Origin: Mesorhizobium sp. M1D.F.Ca.ET.043.01.1.1
GTDB lineage: Bacteria > Pseudomonadota > Alphaproteobacteria > Rhizobiales > Rhizobiaceae
Assembly (NCBI RefSeq): GCF_003952385.1
Contig: NZ_CP034444.1
Span: 1,674,001-1,738,000, forward strand
DNA length: 64,000 nt
Direction of reading: 5' to 3'
The position numbers and the translations under genes are program-made. This document shows, in pieces, positions 57,002 through 64,000 of this stretch (position 1 is its first letter; the number at the start of each line of letters is the position of its first letter). The notes under the pieces were generated by a model. That model was not told the origin of the DNA and made no database searches. It was given only the letters and a program-made list of their open reading frames with translations.

Positions 57002-57466
57002 CCCTCCAGCCACGTCGCCACTTCCGCCGATAGCTTGAAAGGACCTGTCATCCTAGCGCCTCCGGTTCAGGTTCATGCGCCAGCGGATAGTTGGCAGCGC
57101 CACGGAGGAGCCGCGGCGAAAGAGCGCCGAGGCGAAGCCGCCGCATTCGAGCATGTCGAGGGAATGCTGTGGCCGTAGGGTCCGGTCGGCCCGAAGTGGG
57201 GTTCGATGGACAAGCACTATAAGGTGCTGGCGGCTTAGTGGGAGTGCATGATGGCCGCCTGTGCAGACAATTGCAGGGCGGCATTCGGTTCCGAACAATT
57301 TTATGAACAGGGTTTGTCAAATATATAATCGCCCTTGTTGGCGAGGCGAGGATTGTCATCTTCTGCCGCCCGATCCCAGAAAGGCTGCTGGTTTATAGCA
57401 ATTGGAATAATAAGCCGCTGACTTGCGTTTACCAAAGAGCACGCAAATCCGAGCGGAGGACGTTCG
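57002..57466. other. Intergenic region, nothing firmly supported
   Basis: About 465 bases. A minus-strand frame (57298-57053) has some G+C bias of a gene (SLDMLECGGFASALFRRG) but no family is recognised. Confidence 0.4.
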
Positions 57467-58798
57467 ATGCATGCCGGTTTCCCGCGAAACTTGATCATAG
57501 CCGTATTGGGAACCATCATAGTGAGCTGCGCTGGCGTTCCAGCTCAGAAAACGGTGGCAATAACCGGCTATGGCCCCAACCCCACCCTGCCGAAACCGAC
57601 ACCTACGCTGATCCCGACCGTCAACATCGCGGAGGCAACAGGCTGGCAGAAAGGCGGCATGCCCGTCCCTGCCAAGGGGTTGACGGTGAACGCCTTCGCC
57701 ACCGGCCTCGACCATCCGCGCTGGCTGCATGTGCTGCCGAACGGCGACGTGCTTGTCGCCGAAACGAATGCCCCTGCCAAGCATGACGAAGGCTTTAGCC
57801 TCAGAAAGGTCTTCATGGGCCTCGCTATGAGGCGAGCGGGCGCCGCGACCAAAAGCGCCAATCGGATCACGCTCCTGCGCGACACCAATGGCGACGGCGT
57901 TGCGGATGTGCGCAGAATTTTCGTGGAAGGCCTCAATTCGCCCTTCGGCATGACGCTGTCCAAAGGCAAGCTCTATGTCGCCGACACCGACGCGCTCGTC
58001 GCTTTCCCCTACTCCAACGGCCAGACCCGAGTAACCGCGCCGCCGGAAAAGATCGTCGACTTGCCGGCCGGAGACATCAACCATCATTGGACCAAGGACG
58101 TGATCGCAAGTCCGGACGGACGCAAACTCTATGTCACGGTTGGCTCCAACAGCAACGCTGGAGAAAATGGCATCGCCGCGGAGAAAAACCGCGCCGCCGT
58201 CCTTGAGGTGGATCGGTCCAGCCGCAGCACCCGGGTTTTCGCGTCCGGGCTGCGCAACCCGAACGGGCTCTCCTGGAATCCTGAAACCGGCGAGCTTTGG
58301 GTCGCCGTAAACGAGCGTGACGAGATTGGCGACGATCTCGTACCTGATTACATCACCTCAGTTCGCAACGGCGCTTTCTATGGCTGGCCCTACAGCTATT
58401 ATGGGCAGAACGTCGACGAACGCGTCAAGCCGCCGCGCCCTGATCTTGTGGCGGTGGCGGTCAAGCCCGACTATGCGCTGGGCTCCCATACCGCCTCACT
58501 GGGACTGGCTTTCTCCAGCCGCGCGTCGCTCGGCACGGCCTACGGCAACGGTGCCTTCGTTGGCCAACACGGCTCATGGAACAGAAGCGTGCACAGCGGT
58601 TATAAGGTGATCTTCGTGCCGTTCCGTGGTGGTAGACCGAGCGGCCCCCCGAAGGATGTGCTCACCGGCTTCCTCGGACCCGATGGCAAGGCGATGGGTC
58701 GTCCGGTCGGCGTTGCTGTCGATCGGGCTGGCGCGCTGCTCGTTGCCGACGATGTTGGTAATGTCATCTGGCGGGTCAGCCGAGCGAAGGGGCGTTAA
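57467..58798 (+). CDS. PQQ/sorbosone dehydrogenase-like lipoprotein
   Basis: 443 residues. Signal with lipobox-like IVSCAG near residue 21, then a six-bladed beta-propeller: [88 protein letters not shown] and [21 protein letters not shown] (each quoted shortly). This is the glucose/sorbosone dehydrogenase fold, periplasmic, usually PQQ-dependent; substrate unknown. Start ATG 57467 gives the signal peptide. Confidence 0.9.
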   Translation: MHAGFPRNLIIAVLGTIIVSCAGVPAQKTVAITGYGPNPTLPKPTPTLIPTVNIAEATGWQKGGMPVPAKGLTVNAFATGLDHPRWLHVLPNGDVLVAETNAPAKHDEGFSLRKVFMGLAMRRAGAATKSANRITLLRDTNGDGVADVRRIFVEGLNSPFGMTLSKGKLYVADTDALVAFPYSNGQTRVTAPPEKIVDLPAGDINHHWTKDVIASPDGRKLYVTVGSNSNAGENGIAAEKNRAAVLEVDRSSRSTRVFASGLRNPNGLSWNPETGELWVAVNERDEIGDDLVPDYITSVRNGAFYGWPYSYYGQNVDERVKPPRPDLVAVAVKPDYALGSHTASLGLAFSSRASLGTAYGNGAFVGQHGSWNRSVHSGYKVIFVPFRGGRPSGPPKDVLTGFLGPDGKAMGRPVGVAVDRAGALLVADDVGNVIWRVSRAKGR

Positions 58799-59135
58799 GC
58801 GCCAGTGTCTTTCTGGCTCCCTTTGATGGTTCGAAATCGAATGGGGTGTGATATGTGTTGCTGACGGCACTTGCCCTTTCGCCTGACCTAGCGCGAACTG
58901 GGCGGACCGAGCCCCGGGGGGCTCATGCGACGCGGTTTTTGGACCTGTGGTCGGTTACGCGTCAGGTACTCGGCAGTACCGGACAACTGCATTGACAGGC
59001 AAGGAGTCCTCTGGACGCTCGAAGCGCCATCGTGCTCAGTCGACACGTCTTTCGCCGATATTGCGGTCGCTTGACGAAGCACTGACGTGTCCAGCCGTTT
59101 CGCATCAGCTCGGCGGGCGGAATTCCAGCTTCCCA
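58799..59135. other. Intergenic region, nothing recognised
   Basis: About 335 bases between convergent genes. No gene or clear terminator. Confidence 0.5.
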
Positions 59136-59744
59136 TCAAGTCCAGCTTGACAGGATCGTCTCCATTTCCACCGTTTCCACCTGCTGTGCAAACCGCTGGT
59201 GATAGACCGTCAGCAGCGCATCATGCGTGGCGTCAGACGAGCTGCATAGCGCGTCGGTCACCAACACCACACGGAAGCCGAAGTCGATGGCTCCCAACAC
59301 GGTGGCTAGCACACATACGTCAGTCTCGCCGCCGGTGATCACCAAGGTGTCAATCTTCCGCTCCCTCAGAAGAGTCGTGAGCTTGCCCTCGAACCAAGGC
59401 GAGTAGATGTGTTTGTCGATAATGGCCGCCGGTGGACAGTGCCGGGCCAGCGAGGGCAAAAGATCGGCCATTTCGAAGCCAATCTCCCCCAGCGTCATCG
59501 ACGCCCAACGTTGATAGTAGCGCTTCCAGGTGCCGATGCCCTGGTCTGGTTTGTGTGCCGGCAGGAAGCGGGTAAACACGGTCTGGGCGGCGCGTCGTTC
59601 GACAAGACTTTCGATCCGCGGCAGGACACGGGTGATCCAAGGCGTCGCCCAAGGCGATGGTTCGGCAAAGAGGCGCTGCATGTCGACGCAAAGATGCATG
59701 CACCGGTCACCCAACGGACCGTAAGCCAGTCCCCGCGCAGACAT
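59136..59744 (-). CDS. Isochorismatase-family cysteine hydrolase
   Basis: 202 residues. MHLCVDMQRLFAEPS carries the catalytic Asp, IDKHIYSPWFEGKL the Lys, and ITGGETDVCVLATVLGA the nucleophilic Cys preceded by the cis-peptide region. Related to nicotinamidase/biuret-hydrolase type enzymes; the substrate is open. Transcribed alone on the minus strand. Confidence 0.9.
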   Translation of the reverse strand: MSARGLAYGPLGDRCMHLCVDMQRLFAEPSPWATPWITRVLPRIESLVERRAAQTVFTRFLPAHKPDQGIGTWKRYYQRWASMTLGEIGFEMADLLPSLARHCPPAAIIDKHIYSPWFEGKLTTLLRERKIDTLVITGGETDVCVLATVLGAIDFGFRVVLVTDALCSSSDATHDALLTVYHQRFAQQVETVEMETILSSWT

Positions 59745-60285
59745 CAGAAGGCCCTCGCCCGCGCGACCAGAGCGGCGGCTGGTTGCCGGCGTTCAACTTT
59801 GACCATCGCGTTGCCCGTTAGGTGCCTACCTGCCGACAAACGCGACGCACCGACGTTCGTTCCTGCGAAGGCTATGGCAGATCGCCGACCCTGGAAGGAT
59901 TGCTAGCCGCGCAGCGTAGGGAACCGGGGACACTCCCGGCTAGATGCAAGAGCAAATGCAGGATCGAAGCCGTGAGCGTGCTTATCGTGGGCTCATGCCG
60001 GCCCGACAGACAAGATCGGATAATCTATGTTGAAAGTTGGCGTCGGGTTGCCGACGCCGTCGAAGCGATTGACCAGAATGCTGTTGCCCACCTGAAGTAT
60101 GGACCGAAATGGAATGGCTGTTCGCTTCGACCACGTCACTGGCGAGCGCTTCCGGCACGGAATCAAGCTCTTACAGTGGCGGCCGGGAAGGAGCCGCGCC
60201 AATGCACATTCGAACTAATCGACGAGACCGCGAACAAAGCGCCCTCGCCCATGAGGCGGTGATCGCGTCGGCCATCATCCCGGAA
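59745..60285. other. Intergenic region, nothing recognised
   Basis: About 540 bases with only chance reading frames. Confidence 0.5.
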
Positions 60286-61497
60286 TCACGCCTTGAACGC
60301 GAACAGTCCCGCATCCGTATCTTCTGCGCCCTTGATCGACGCCGAGACGATCTCAGAAGCGATCTGTGAAAAGAGAATGCCATTGCCGCCATAGCCCATC
60401 ACCGCATGTATGCGAGGATGGTCGGGTAATGCACCGATGGTCGGCAGCCCTGTGCCTATCGCGCCAAACGATCCCGTCCAGGCGAACTCCACTCTGGTGT
60501 CCAGCAACGGGAAAATCCGCTCGAGCTTCTTTGAGAGCTGAACTGCCTTTTTGTCCGTTAGTGCGTTACGACGCTCTTCATCGGTGAAATCCTCGTCCTC
60601 GCCGCCGCAAATCACTCGCCCATCGGGCGTCGCGCGGACATAAAGATACGGGTCGGAGGCTTCCCAGATTATGGCAGCGCCCGGCCAGATCTTTGGAGGT
60701 TGTGGCCGGGTCGCGATCGCCCATGTCGAAACGACTTTGTGGCTGACGGCCGGCACGACATCGAGCAGCTCATAGCCCGTCGTCAGAACGAGATGGCGGG
60801 CTGTAATTGTGGGCCCCTCGCGCGTGACAACGGCTATCCCAAGGCGATTGTGCTCGATCACCATCGCCTCGGCCGGAGCGTAGAGGCGCGCCTTTCTGTT
60901 GAGCGCGGCCAACAACAGGCCTGCACCAAGTTTTCTCGGATCGAGCGCCAGATTATCATGGCTGAGAATGGCGCCGCCGCGATCTATGCCGAATTCATCC
61001 CGCAACGTCCCACGGGTTAGAAACGATGCGCCGATGCCCGTTCGCCGACGTGCCTCAGCTTCCTTTCGCAAGTCCGTTGGATCCAGCGTAGTGCCAGCTA
61101 GATACAGCGACCGAGTGCTCACCTGGCTGCAGCGGATGCCGAGTTCCGCTATCCGCCCTTGAAGATTGAACAGAGCAAGCCGCGAACGCCGCCATGCCTG
61201 CCCGGCAGCAACGCCGCCGATCATCTTCGACAGCTTCGTCAACGGTTGATCGATTTCGAACTGTACCAATGCAGTCGTTGCGGCCGTCGATCCTTGCAAA
61301 GGCCCACGCCTGTCGATGCAGATGACGGAAAGGCCGTCGCGCGTCAGCGCTTCGGCCATTGCAGCGCCGCCGATACCCATGCCGACGATCAGCACGTCGG
61401 CCTTCACGTCGCGCACTAGCCGGCCCCCGGGAACGGACGGCGATCGGTAGGCAGACCAGACAGGAGTGCCGCTTTTGAGATCAAGCTTACGCTGCAT
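60286..61497 (-). CDS. DAO-type FAD-dependent oxidoreductase
   Basis: 403 residues. VLIVGMGIGGAAMAEALTRDG near residue 34 is the FAD site; a central part has TTALVQFEIDQPL and DPTDLRKE; the C-terminus AVMGYGGNGILFSQIASEI is the conserved flavin-contact segment. Resembles glycine/amino-acid oxidase-like proteins of rhizobia (often DAO family with unknown amine substrate). It may be a stand-alone relative of the MgdA type. Confidence 0.87.
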   Translation of the reverse strand: MQRKLDLKSGTPVWSAYRSPSVPGGRLVRDVKADVLIVGMGIGGAAMAEALTRDGLSVICIDRRGPLQGSTAATTALVQFEIDQPLTKLSKMIGGVAAGQAWRRSRLALFNLQGRIAELGIRCSQVSTRSLYLAGTTLDPTDLRKEAEARRRTGIGASFLTRGTLRDEFGIDRGGAILSHDNLALDPRKLGAGLLLAALNRKARLYAPAEAMVIEHNRLGIAVVTREGPTITARHLVLTTGYELLDVVPAVSHKVVSTWAIATRPQPPKIWPGAAIIWEASDPYLYVRATPDGRVICGGEDEDFTDEERRNALTDKKAVQLSKKLERIFPLLDTRVEFAWTGSFGAIGTGLPTIGALPDHPRIHAVMGYGGNGILFSQIASEIVSASIKGAEDTDAGLFAFKA

Positions 61498-61968
61498 GAA
61501 ACCCCGGCTTCCTTACCATAAGTCAGCCAAAGCCTTGCCGTTCCATCTACCGTGAGGAGCGAGCCAGGCAGAAAAGTTCGCCCCCTCATTTCAGCCGTCA
61601 CCCAATAGACAAGCAAGGTGCCGCCAACACAGGCGATCGGGATCCAGCAAAGGACAGGGTGGCCGGCTATTGCTGCCGTTGATTATTTTCCATGCGGAAG
61701 CTTCCTCAACGCAGTCCCTGTCGCGGAACCTCGACAGGACGAATACGCGAAGGTTTCGCGTGGCCGGATCCAGAGGTTGCTCTTCACATGCACGGGAGCC
61801 ACGCCGCCACGGTGCCAAGAAATGAAATGGCTTCTCTGAAACATATTTTTGTGGCGGTGGAACTTTCCGATGAAATGGAGGTTTCGAGCGCCATAGGGAC
61901 GAAATGGGCTACTCCGACCTGTGGCGGCTTTGCAGCAGGCAGAGCGGCTGGCCAACAGGAGACGGCCA
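61498..61968. other. Region upstream of the oxidoreductase, possible broken membrane-protein gene
   Basis: A minus-strand stretch (about 61690-61420) reads AAIAGHPVLCWIPIACVGG, TLLVYWVTAEMRGRTFLPG and LTVDGTARLWLTYGKEAG in one frame, membrane-protein-like, but lacks an in-frame start (a stop precedes it) and overlaps the oxidoreductase start. Perhaps the 3' end of a decayed gene. Confidence 0.35.
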
Positions 61969-62424
61969 ATGAAACACCAAACACGCGAAGAACTAAATGC
62001 GGTCGCGGAGGTCGATGCAGCCTGCCCGGCGATGACGCGGAGCCAGCGATTGGAACGCTGGGCCGCACTTCTCGAGCGCGATCCAGAACGGTGCCTCGGA
62101 GCGCTGCCCGGCACCGAGTACATGCGACTGGATGTACGAGACAAAGCGCAATGTCCCGAATCTCCGCTGAGCATCGCGTTCGCGGATCCAATCTTGCGCT
62201 CGCAGGGTCTGAAGAGCGACACCTATGGCGAGGCGAGACGCTTCTTCGAGCTATCGGATTGGCAGTTGCATGCCGTCGTTTGTCATTGTCATGTCGGCGC
62301 CACCATGAAAGCCGGTTGGGTTGCCGTGCAGGTCCGTGCCGCCGCCAACGAAGATGGAAAGCTTTTCAGCAAACTGCGGGAGACGATCGCCGGTTGGCCA
62401 GCAATTCGCTTTTTCAGGGGATAG
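61969..62424 (+). CDS. Hypothetical protein, rhizobial
   Basis: 151 residues. TREELNAVAEVDAACPAM, RWAALLERDPERCLGALPGTEY, RLDVRDKAQCPESPLSIAFAD and HAVVCHCHVGATMKAG (quoted in parts) look like a conserved cytosolic protein; I recall similar rhizobial proteins with no function. ATG 61969 follows GGAGACGG. Confidence 0.55.
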   Translation: MKHQTREELNAVAEVDAACPAMTRSQRLERWAALLERDPERCLGALPGTEYMRLDVRDKAQCPESPLSIAFADPILRSQGLKSDTYGEARRFFELSDWQLHAVVCHCHVGATMKAGWVAVQVRAAANEDGKLFSKLRETIAGWPAIRFFRG

Positions 62425-62587
62425 CCGGAGCTGCGGTTGCGCCTGCTTTCGAGGTTTCCCGGACGCTCCGATCTCGGCATCCAACGCTGCATATCTCATT
62501 TTGAAATTTGCTTATCAAAATTGGAACCGAGAACGCTGCTGTGAATTGACCCACCAAGCGGTCGATTTCCTTCAGGATGTGGCCGCT

Positions 62588-62641
62588 TCAAGCAGCAAAA
62601 GCCCGTCGCCAACGTCCCCACAATAGGCGGCGGGCTTTCCT
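62588..62641. terminator. Hairpin with long loop, possible bidirectional terminator
   Basis: AAAGCCCGTCGCC pairs with GGCGGCGGGCTTT (one G-T pair) around a 16-base loop. It follows the hypothetical gene by about 160 bases. The tail TTTCCTTG is only partly T-rich. Confidence 0.6.
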
Positions 62642-62686
62642 TGCTGGTCCGGTCGGATGCAGAATGTGAATGCGGGCCAAAACTCG

Positions 62687-62747
62687 CTGGATAGCCCGGT
62701 CTGCCAAATCCTGTGTCACTTGATTAGGCAATAGCCGGGCTATCCAG
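62687..62747. repeat. Perfect 13-base inverted repeat, unexplained
   Basis: CTGGATAGCCCGG (62687-62699) and CCGGGCTATCCAG (62735-62747) are exact reverse complements with 35 bases between; TGCC and GGCA just inside extend the pairing. No reading frame crosses it. Confidence 0.75.
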
Positions 62748-63016
62748 CCACGGCTTTATTGTAGAGACCGCACTTTGCCAGGCTTGGGTGCAGGCGCGTT
62801 CATCTTCTCGCAAGGTCTTCCAATCGCTAGAGCGTCTGACTATCCGCAGGCTACGCCCGACAAAATTTTCGCGTTCTTATAGATGTGGCCCCTGAAGCTG
62901 GCGGCTCATCCGTTGAAGCAATGGTCTATTTGAAGGCAATGGAGCCCGCGGTGGCACCGCAATCGACATGTCTCGACGACCGGTTCGTTCCACACTGGGG
63001 TAGCGATAGGTCATAG

Positions 63017-63053
63017 AAAAACCCGCGCCACACTGAAGGTCGTATAGCGCGGG
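63017..63053 (-). terminator. Intrinsic terminator downstream of ku
   Basis: On the minus strand GGCCCGCGC...GCGCGGG is followed by TTTTTC, about 95 bases after the ku stop. It points leftward as expected for ku. Confidence 0.75.
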
Positions 63054-63146
63054 CCAGTTGATGTTGCTTACGCAAGAGCCAAGCGGCGGCCCGTACACTC
63101 GTATGCAACCATTGGAAATGGCTAAAGTTCCAGCGAAGGAGAGTGA

Positions 63147-63942
63147 CTATGCCGATTTCCGGCGAGCCTTGGGATGCTCCTTGATGCCTTCCTTGGCAAG
63201 GCTCTTGCGGAGCACCGATGCCAGATCGATAACGTTCTCCTTCGGCTTTGGCGCCGGCTTCGGAGGCTTCTTGCCCTTGCGCTTGGCATCAATCATCGCA
63301 ATCAGCGCGTCTTCGTAAGTGTCCTCTAATTTCGAGGGATCGAATTTCGTCACCTTCTTGTCAAGCAGATCTTGTCGTATTTGGTGCTTTTCAGGTCTTT
63401 GAAGACGCTGCGTTCCGAGATCATCTCGTTGTGGGTGCGCAATTCGGTCAGCAGCATTCCTTGTCCGAAGGGCTGGATGACGACCTCGCGGCCGCGCTGG
63501 TAGAGCACCACGCAGGACCCGGCCGCAACCCGCTTTTTCGCAATTGCCTCACGCAAGACGGAAAAGGCTTCGACGGCGGCGCCATCGGTGGGAATGACGT
63601 AGTAGGGTTTCTCGAGATAGCGGGTGTTGATTTCGTCGAGAGCCACAAATTCCTCGACTTCCAGCGTATGGGCAGGGTCAGCTTCAGCTTCTTGATTTCG
63701 GCGGGCTCGATCTCGATGAAGTCACCTTTCTCAACCTCGTAGCCCTTGATCTGATCTTCCGAATCGACGACGTCCCCGGTCTCTTCGTCAACATAGGCGC
63801 TCTTCACCGGAGGGCCGTCTTCCCGGTTGAGAATCTTGAAGTGTATCTTTGAGGATTCGCTGGTTGCCCCGACCAGCTTCACGCCGCACGCGACCGATCC
63901 GACCTTCAGGAAGCCTTTCCAAACCGCTCGTGGCGCTGCCAT
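63147..63942 (-). pseudogene. ku: Ku DNA end-binding protein, two frameshifts
   Basis: ATG 63942 begins MAAPRAVWKGFLKVG, SEDQIKGYEVEKGDFIEI and IKKLKLTL, the Ku ring. A one-base gap near 63675 is needed to reach HTLEVEEFVALDEINTRYLEKPYYVIP (in parts) and another near 63372 to go from KYDK to DLLDKKVTKFDPSKLEDTYEDAL. The end KARRKSA is basic, as usual. With repair the protein is about 265 residues, a normal bacterial Ku for non-homologous end joining. No ligD gene is seen to its left; any partner would lie to the right of the window. Confidence 0.88.
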
Positions 63943-64000
63943 GGCTATTCCTCGTGCTTGCAAACGAAGGCGTCGGCAGCCTTTGCCCCGACGCACGTCT

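Noticed and set aside
57053..57298. 81-residue minus-strand frame
   Set aside because: No recognised domain and an overlapping alternative frame of similar quality.
1..64000. CRISPR arrays and tRNA or rRNA genes
   Set aside because: No regular short direct repeats with spacers and no cloverleaf or rRNA-like sequence noticed in a by-eye scan.

Overview
The window looks like chromosome or large-replicon DNA of a Rhizobiales alphaproteobacterium, most probably Mesorhizobium or a close relative. The support is high G+C, rhizobial gene families (a Mgs/GmaS/Mgd methylamine cluster, Ku, a DUF1127 protein, RepB-type partition homology) and a fhs-adjacent intergenic repeat that I recall as typical of Mesorhizobium. 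This is inferred from content and was not tested by a search.

Region 1 (1-21.6 kb) is well preserved. It starts with fhs (formate-tetrahydrofolate ligase), whose start codon is cut by the window edge. A minus-strand operon mgsABC-gmaS-mgdABCD (11780-2093) follows, encoding the N-methylglutamate route for methylamine oxidation, with an XRE-cupin regulator upstream (12859-12083). Mgd-type dehydrogenases pass C1 units to tetrahydrofolate, so fhs fits the same theme; a GFA-family protein near 21.3 kb may relate to formaldehyde. Between them lie a remnant of glycerate kinase and a two-partner secretion pair: a TpsB transporter followed by a 1609-residue TpsA exoprotein.

Region 2 (21.6-35 kb) is an accessory patchwork. 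It holds a collapsed IS66-type element, a uronate-dehydrogenase-like gene, gene fragments (FMN reductase, CHAD) and an ArsR-linked flavoprotein with two frameshifts. The most notable system is a minus-strand operon read from a fluoride (crcB-motif) riboswitch at about 32.74-32.79 kb: a CPA2-type antiporter, a UspA protein, two tandem MutS-like ATPases (each with two frameshifts) and a DUF190 protein. Divergent from it are a ChrB-like protein and an MFS transporter.

Region 3 (35-50 kb) contains a SAM-domain/nucleotide-cyclase/AAA giant protein, a flavin monooxygenase/methyltransferase pair, two transcription-factor-TPR proteins (both frameshifted) and a scrapyard at 44.7-47.5 kb where truncated Rieske, cytochrome b, acyl-CoA synthetase and LysE genes abut.

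Region 4 (50-64 kb) has a secreted phytochelatin-synthase-like peptidase, a large serine recombinase with a RepB-like partner beside a truncated hicB, a glycine-zipper lipoprotein, a sorbosone-dehydrogenase-like protein, an isochorismatase-type hydrolase, a FAD oxidoreductase and a Ku gene carrying two frameshifts.

At least a dozen single-base frame breaks fall between 23.6 kb and the end, while none was seen before 21.6 kb. Either the right two thirds is a decaying accessory region or the assembly there has indel errors; the sequence alone cannot decide.
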